Both the position numbers and the translations under genes were made by a program. The notes beneath the pieces were generated by a model. It saw only the letters and a program-made list of their open reading frames with translations, was not told the DNA's origin and searched no databases. Of a stretch of DNA of 64,000 nucleotides, positions 59,327 to 64,000 are shown piece after piece. The stretch's first letter is position 1; the number at the start of each line of letters is the position of its first letter. Source of the DNA: Pseudobdellovibrionaceae bacterium (lineage in GTDB: Bacteria > Bdellovibrionota > Bdellovibrionia > Bdellovibrionales > Bdellovibrionaceae); contig JAHBUW010000012.1 of assembly GCA_019637875.1 (NCBI GenBank), forward strand, positions 80,550 through 144,549, written 5' to 3'.

Positions 59327-60472
59327 ATGAGCCACCGCTTCGACTTTGACGCGGCGATGATGACGTCTGTCGCCGGCGGAAAATCTGTGATCGATCTGCC
59401 CCGCCTTGCGGTGCAAACCGAAGCACAGGCGGCGGCCTTCATCGAAGCCTACGGCTTCCGTTTGGAAGACCCGAAAGATCTCAATCAGCTTTGGTATTTC
59501 TATCGCCGTGCGCTCGTTCTGATCGAGGAGCGCCTCGGCTTCAAGATCGACGAGATTCCGGAAGTCCTGCGCGACCGCAAGAACTTCGAAGATCCGCGTC
59601 AGCTTCTTTTGTGGGCCAGTTCCGCGAATCCGCAGGACCGCGAGCTGCAAAAGTGGAGCTGCGCGATTCTGCGGGCGATTCACGTTTTCGTGCACGCGGA
59701 AAACAATATTTTCTCCTCGTTTTCGGAAGAGATTCAGAAACAGATCCTGACGCCGTTTCAGGAGCGTATCTTCACGGAAGGCACGACGGGCACCGTCTAT
59801 TTGAAGGCGCCGGAAGCGCCGCCCGGAACGCCCCACGTCGGCGAAGACGAGATCGCGCTCGCGGGTTTTGAAATCAAACCTTTCAAAACTTCGGCGTCGA
59901 CCGTGATCAAACTCTTGGCGAAACCCGATGCGGTGGCGATGAACGTTCTGGATAAACTCGGGATGCGCTTCGTGACGCGCTCGGTGTTCGACACGTTCCG
60001 CGTGATCCGTTTTTTGATCGAACATAATCTGATGAGTTCCCCCCACATCATGCCGGACCAGAGCACGAACAACCTCTATCCCGCGGAATTTTTCTGCGAG
60101 GTCGTCGCCGAGATCGGTCGCGAACGTCCGCGTCTGTCCGACGATGAGCTCGAAGCCGAGCTGCGACGCCGGCTGGATTTCGCGGGGGCCTCGCTGCCGA
60201 TGCTGCGGAAAGAGAACTCCTTTTCGGGGGAAGACTACCGCTTCATTAAGTTCATCGCGCGCAAACTCGTCCGCGTGCCGATGGGTGAGGGGTCCAAGCG
60301 GGAAGATTTCAGCTTTTTCTTTCCTTACGAAGTGCAGATCCTGGATGCGGCCTCGATGGAGCGCCACCTCTCGGGTCCGTCCGATCATCAGAAATACAAG
60401 GACCGCCAACGTCACGCCGCGCGCAAGCGCCTGATGCCCGACGCCGCTGCGGACGGAGAGATCATCCCTTGA
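59327..60472 (+). CDS. protein of unknown function with weak RelA/SpoT-like pattern
   Basis: 381 residues, soluble. The order of conserved patches resembles a RelA/SpoT nucleotidyltransferase: KPFKTSASTVIKLL (K-x2-S-x4-K), DKLGMRFVTRSVFDTFRVI (D-x2-G-x-R), EDYRFIKFIARKLV and FPYEVQILD (E-x-QI). The match is by eye and remote. The remaining sequence is helical. It overlaps plsC by 4 bases, so the pair may be coordinated. Start chosen at ATG; a GTG sits directly before it. Confidence 0.65.
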   Translation: MSHRFDFDAAMMTSVAGGKSVIDLPRLAVQTEAQAAAFIEAYGFRLEDPKDLNQLWYFYRRALVLIEERLGFKIDEIPEVLRDRKNFEDPRQLLLWASSANPQDRELQKWSCAILRAIHVFVHAENNIFSSFSEEIQKQILTPFQERIFTEGTTGTVYLKAPEAPPGTPHVGEDEIALAGFEIKPFKTSASTVIKLLAKPDAVAMNVLDKLGMRFVTRSVFDTFRVIRFLIEHNLMSSPHIMPDQSTNNLYPAEFFCEVVAEIGRERPRLSDDELEAELRRRLDFAGASLPMLRKENSFSGEDYRFIKFIARKLVRVPMGEGSKREDFSFFFPYEVQILDAASMERHLSGPSDHQKYKDRQRHAARKRLMPDAAADGEIIP

Positions 60473-61257
60473 ATCCGCTTTTGAAAGTGCTCGTCTACGC
60501 CCGTTCCATCTTTGTCGTGCTCACGGTGTTTCCCATTTGGGCGATCATCATGTGCTCGTTGAATCTGCTCAACAACTTCACGATTCAAAATCGCGCGATC
60601 AACGACTGGATGATCAGCCGTTGGTGCCGGGTGAACTGCTGGATGTTCGGGGTGAAGCTGCGGGCGCACGGTCGCGAGAATTTGCCACCCGGAACGTGTT
60701 TGCTTCTTTTCAACCACACGAGCTTCTTCGACATCTTCGCCATCCAGTCCATGGTTCCGGACGTGCGTTTCGGCGCGAAGATCGAGCTTTTCAAAATCCC
60801 GCTCTTCGGGCCGGCGATGCGGCGGATCGGCGTGCTGCCGATCGCGCGCGGGCGGTTGGAAGAGGTTTTGCGCGTCTACAAGGCGGCGGAATCGCGCGCG
60901 GCGGCGGGCGAACGTTTCGCGCTGGCCCCCGAAGGCGGGCGCAATAGCGGCGACGAGCCGCTTTTGAACTTCAAGTCGGGGCCGTTTCTGTTCGCCGTCA
61001 GCGCGCAAACGCCCATCGTGCCGGTTGTCGTGCACGGCGCACGCGAGGTCTGGCCCAAGGGGCATCTGGTCCCGCAGACGCTGGGGCTCACGACCACGAT
61101 CGACGTTTATTTTCTGAAGATGATTCCGGTCGCGGGCGTCCCGCCGGATCAGAAGCAGAAACTCCAGGCGCAAACTTATTTGGAGATGTCCGAAAAGATG
61201 CGCGAGCTGGGGGAAAAGGTCACTTCGAGAGCGGAGTCTTCGTTTTCCACTCCGTGA
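60469..61257 (+). CDS. plsC: 1-acyl-sn-glycerol-3-phosphate acyltransferase (PlsC type)
   Basis: 262 residues. N-terminal membrane segment (LTVFPIWAIIMCSLNLL), catalytic NHTSFFDIF (HX4D) and the substrate motif APEGGRNSGD. Makes phosphatidic acid from lysophosphatidate at the inner membrane. TTG start overlapping the upstream stop (TTGA), with GGAGAG upstream. Its 3' end overlaps the convergent gene by 38 bases. Confidence 0.9.
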   Translation: MNPLLKVLVYARSIFVVLTVFPIWAIIMCSLNLLNNFTIQNRAINDWMISRWCRVNCWMFGVKLRAHGRENLPPGTCLLLFNHTSFFDIFAIQSMVPDVRFGAKIELFKIPLFGPAMRRIGVLPIARGRLEEVLRVYKAAESRAAAGERFALAPEGGRNSGDEPLLNFKSGPFLFAVSAQTPIVPVVVHGAREVWPKGHLVPQTLGLTTTIDVYFLKMIPVAGVPPDQKQKLQAQTYLEMSEKMRELGEKVTSRAESSFSTP

Positions 61258-62560
61258 CCAGGCCGAAGCGGGTCGAGCCGATGAGCTTCGCGGTCCGCAC
61301 GCCCGTGTCGATCTCGATTTCGACTTTCTTCGCGTTCAGGGGATTGATTTTCACGAGCCTCAAGATGCGCGAGGCTTTTTGTCCGCGGCCTTCGATCATC
61401 GCCGCGATCTGTTCCCACTTCAAAAACGGCTGAAAACTTTTTCCCTGATCGACCGAGCAGTACTGACCCACGAAGATTTCGTGTTCGGTGCTGATCGCGA
61501 CGGGCAGATTGTCGTTACCGAAGTAGTCGATCTTCGTCCAATTCAGTCCGTCGGTGGTCATGAAGACGCCCTCGGCCGCGATGATGCCTTGACGGGGATT
61601 GTTCGGATGAAAGGCCACCGAGAAAATGGGCTTTTTCAAAATCTCTTCGAAGCTCACGACCTGCTCGTTCACGAGCGGCTTGAAGCCCGGGGCTTGGCCC
61701 TCGTCTTTCCAGTAGACTTCACCGTGGCCGGGAAGGTTGCTCACGCCCCATTTGAACGACTCCCAGCTTTTGATCGTCACGAAGCTGCGTTGGTAAAGGC
61801 CGTGGGGTTGTAGATCCTGGGTCAGGATGCCGAGCTCGGGACGCGTCATCATGGACTGTACGTGTTCGATCGGGACGCGTTCGCCCGCGCTCGTCACGAG
61901 GACCGAGCCTTGACGGTATTTGACCGGTGTCCACTTTCCCTCGATGGGCAGGATGAAAGAGGCGAAGTCGGCTTTCAACAGCACCGAGTTCACATCGACC
62001 CAACCCCTCACTTCCGGATCGGTGAGAGGCGAAACGAGGACCCAGTCGCCCCGGAAATCGATCAGGCGCAGGCGCGCGAGCGGGTCGACGGAGCGGACGA
62101 TTTGCGTTTTCCATTCGGGCTCGGCGCGCAGCTGCACGCGCGTGAGCGGGATCGCGAGGCCGCGATCGTCTGGCATCGGCAGTCCTTCGTTCAGCGCCCA
62201 CCAGGTTTTTTTGCCGCCGCTCACCACGTAGGCCCACGGCCCGCGCGTGCCGACGACCTGCGCGACTTCGCCGGTCTTGGAGTGCGCGAGTTTCAGGCTC
62301 AGGTCCATGTCCCGCAAAAGCAGCGTGGTCGGAAGTTTCAGCGACACTTTGTCTTTCTGGATCAGGTAGTTGATCTCTTGGAACTCGCGGATCTTGCGAC
62401 GTTCGAGATCGCTCGGATGCGCCTGTCCCGAAGCGAAGAGCGAGTCGGGGCGGCGAAAGTAAGAGCGCGCGCTCACCGCGGCCGCGGCATCGTGCGCGCA
62501 CAAGGTGAAAAGGAGCGGCAGTCCGAGAGTGAAGCGGCGTTGGGACATCGGTTTTTTCAT
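61220..62560 (-). CDS. exported protein with SH3-like and BNR-like repeats
   Basis: 446 residues with signal peptide (FTLGLPLLFTLCAHDAAAA). An SH3-like segment (about 100-170; GTRGPWAYVVSGGKKTWW) is followed by a second (LRLIDFRGDWVLVSPLTDPE) and by C-terminal repeats of the BNR/Asp-box kind (GVFMTTDGLNWTKIDYFG, YCSVDQGKSFQPFLKW). These suggest a beta-propeller that binds sugars or peptides outside the cell. No catalytic site is recognised. The ATG at 62560 is weakly supported, and one at 62548 is possible. Confidence 0.72.
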   Translation of the reverse strand: MKKPMSQRRFTLGLPLLFTLCAHDAAAAVSARSYFRRPDSLFASGQAHPSDLERRKIREFQEINYLIQKDKVSLKLPTTLLLRDMDLSLKLAHSKTGEVAQVVGTRGPWAYVVSGGKKTWWALNEGLPMPDDRGLAIPLTRVQLRAEPEWKTQIVRSVDPLARLRLIDFRGDWVLVSPLTDPEVRGWVDVNSVLLKADFASFILPIEGKWTPVKYRQGSVLVTSAGERVPIEHVQSMMTRPELGILTQDLQPHGLYQRSFVTIKSWESFKWGVSNLPGHGEVYWKDEGQAPGFKPLVNEQVVSFEEILKKPIFSVAFHPNNPRQGIIAAEGVFMTTDGLNWTKIDYFGNDNLPVAISTEHEIFVGQYCSVDQGKSFQPFLKWEQIAAMIEGRGQKASRILRLVKINPLNAKKVEIEIDTGVRTAKLIGSTRFGLVTEWKTKTPLSK

Positions 62561-62743
62561 TCTGGCCGAGAGGCGTGGTGGGAGCAAGTTCCGCGCGGAT
62601 TTCCGGGCGGGGCTCGACTGATTTTCGTTCGTCGGGAACTTGATCTTGGGCTTTAGTCTGGCGCGAGGGGTGTGCTTGGGGCTCGGCCTTCGTCGAGCAA
62701 AAATGTGCGGGACGGCTGACGGAAATGGCGTTCGTGTGTGAGA

Positions 62744-63838
62744 ATGAAGGCGATGCGAAATCTGTTTCAACTTTCCAGTCTTTGGCGTGGCGTCGGTCGC
62801 GGGGCGATCGGTGGTGCGCTGCTGTGGGTGGGCCTCGGCACGACCGATGTCGCACGCGCGGCGCCCAGTCAGGAAGTTATGGGACGTTTTCGCTTTTCGG
62901 AATTGCAGCTGTCGCCGCGTCTTCACTTGGAAGAGCCGGGCGAAGGCGGATTCGAGCTCGAACAGAGTTCCCTCGGTTTTGAATGGAGTCGCGACGAATG
63001 GGTGCGTGGCGTCCTGAAGCTCGGCAGTCCCGATCTCGTGCGCCAGGCGTTTTGGTATACGCCGAAGACGAACGGCTTTTCCGTCGCGGAGGCGTGGATG
63101 GAAGGGCGCGGTGACTACGGCGACATTCGCGCGGGCCTGGTGACCGTGCCGCAAGGTTTCGAGGGTGCGCATCCCGAATGGAACGCGATTTTTCCGGAAA
63201 GCGGTCCGCGTCGTCGCGGCTGGCTTTTGCAACGCGATCTGGGCGTGCAGTTCCGCTGGGAGACGCGGCCGTTCGCGACCTCGATGACGATTCATAACGG
63301 CGAGACGGGTCCGAACCTTGATCGCTGGCTGTGGGCCTCGGGGCTTTGGGAGTACCGCAACTCCGACGGCGTCGGCATTCTGCTGACGGGAAGCGTGGGC
63401 CACACGCGCCCGGAATCCACATTGGGCGCAGTGCTGCCGCAGGCCGAGGGCTTCACCTTCGATCCGGCGAAGTCGGCGAAAATGCGTTACGCGATTCTGA
63501 CATTGTACCGCGAAGATCGTCGCAACTTGTTTCTGGTCGAAGCGGGCCGGGGCGAGCTGCTCCAGGAAGACGTGAAGCATCCCTATGCGTGGGGCCGGAT
63601 GGATCTGTCGTGGAACTTCGCGGACGACATGAACTGGCTCGTGCGCTACGAGCAGACGCAGTCCGATCTGCGTGAATCTTTGACCATCACGAAGAAGGCG
63701 GGGATGGGCATCGTCCTGTCGTCGAAGGACAACCTGCAAAGCGTGACCTTGTTCGGATCGAAGAACTCCGAAAGCGGCGTCGAAGTTCCGAACGACGAGT
63801 TCCTGATGATCTTCCGCCTGCACTCGAATTTGCTTTAG
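62744..63838 (+). CDS. outer-membrane porin-like protein
   Basis: 364 residues with an export signal (GGALLWVGLGTTDVARAA). The rest is a series of amphipathic strands rich in Trp, Tyr, Gly, Asp and Arg (WSRDEWVRGVLKLG, NLFLVEAGRGELL, SVTLFGSKNSESGVEV), typical of a 14-18-strand barrel with charged loops. It could be a porin. The start is uncertain among GTG 62738, ATG 62744 and ATG 62753. It is divergent from the gene at 61220 and ends just before the 17-bp repeat array. Confidence 0.75.
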   Translation: MKAMRNLFQLSSLWRGVGRGAIGGALLWVGLGTTDVARAAPSQEVMGRFRFSELQLSPRLHLEEPGEGGFELEQSSLGFEWSRDEWVRGVLKLGSPDLVRQAFWYTPKTNGFSVAEAWMEGRGDYGDIRAGLVTVPQGFEGAHPEWNAIFPESGPRRRGWLLQRDLGVQFRWETRPFATSMTIHNGETGPNLDRWLWASGLWEYRNSDGVGILLTGSVGHTRPESTLGAVLPQAEGFTFDPAKSAKMRYAILTLYREDRRNLFLVEAGRGELLQEDVKHPYAWGRMDLSWNFADDMNWLVRYEQTQSDLRESLTITKKAGMGIVLSSKDNLQSVTLFGSKNSESGVEVPNDEFLMIFRLHSNLL

Positions 63839-63873
63839 GTGCGTCGAGCTGGCGGTCTTGCATTGGGTTTTTG

Positions 63874-64000
63874 ATCGGCGTTACTTTCCAATCGGCGTTA
63901 CTTTCCAATCGGCGTTACTTTCCAATCGGCGTTACTTTCCAATCGGCATCACTTCCCAATCGGCATCACTTCCCAATCGGCATCACTTCCCAATCGGCAT
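63874..64000. repeat. 17-bp tandem repeat array, continuing outside the window
   Basis: Four head-to-tail copies of ATCGGCGTTACTTTCCA (63874-63941) are followed by at least 3.4 copies of the variant ATCGGCATCACTTCCCA (from 63942). No spacers separate the units. Subtype blocks suggest growth by local duplication. Confidence 0.95.

Noticed and set aside
62561..63823. Upstream extension of the minus-strand frame at 61220, to 867 codons
   Set aside because: It would run antisense through the whole porin-like gene. A proper signal peptide begins at 62560, so the extension is a shadow.
63874..64000. CRISPR array
   Set aside because: Units are directly adjacent with no spacers, are only 17 bp long, and no cas gene is seen.

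Overview
The window is a dense, GC-rich bacterial chromosome segment in which most neighbouring genes touch or overlap by about 4 bases (ATGA or GTGA junctions) and GTG and TTG starts are frequent. No rRNA, tRNA or complete mobile element was seen. The mix of genes fits the Bdellovibrionota (Bdellovibrio-like bacteria, probably a high-GC Pseudobdellovibrionaceae member): an all-in-one heme operon, a ferrochelatase with an internal cysteine cluster, many small exported proteins and lipoproteins of unknown function, a Bdellovibrio-type HNH protein and GGTAC-type intergenic hairpins. This assignment is inference from gene content and not from a marker gene.

1-10.8 kb (minus strand): one operon for the whole C5 heme pathway, transcribed hemA, hemCD (a fusion), hemL, histidine kinase, OmpR-type regulator, hemE, hemN, hemG/Y, hemH, hemB. 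hemB runs off the window. A two-component pair sits inside the operon, translationally coupled on both sides.

11-24.9 kb: a small secreted peptide, a CBS-PAS protein, a secreted HNH nuclease, a tetR-outer membrane factor-RND efflux operon without an adaptor gene, SelO, a Tat-exported HiPIP behind 11-bp-spaced direct repeats, a secreted protein, FadD and a lipoprotein.

25-35.5 kb: a peroxiredoxin with a histone-H1-like tail, kynurenine formamidase (KynB), a large exported protein with one CxxCH heme site, a GGTAC hairpin cluster, then a minus-strand operon of an exported protein, a ureohydrolase and tryptophan 2,3-dioxygenase. KynA and KynB together turn tryptophan into kynurenine. Next come an outer-membrane barrel, three coupled paralogous lipoproteins, an MFS transporter and an exported protein.

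35.6-46.6 kb: a degenerate HD-GYP protein divergent from a small helical protein, an HNH gene surrounded by three TGGATATCCA sites, MsrPQ, QueG, CCA-adding enzyme with a coupled RDD protein, a receiver-less LuxR-type regulator with a long leader, a thioesterase and small exported proteins.

46.7-64 kb: MaeB-HflX (coupled), the beta-oxidation pair thiolase-FadJ, exported proteins, CapA-like and AGE-epimerase-like enzymes, a lipoprotein behind a sigma-54-like promoter, DoxX, a protein with a faint RelA/SpoT-like pattern coupled to PlsC, a secreted SH3/BNR-like protein, a porin-like protein, and a 17-bp tandem repeat that continues past the window edge. Heme made by the first operon would serve TDO, MsrQ and the CxxCH protein; FadD, thiolase, FadJ, MaeB and PlsC form a lipid/acetyl-CoA theme.
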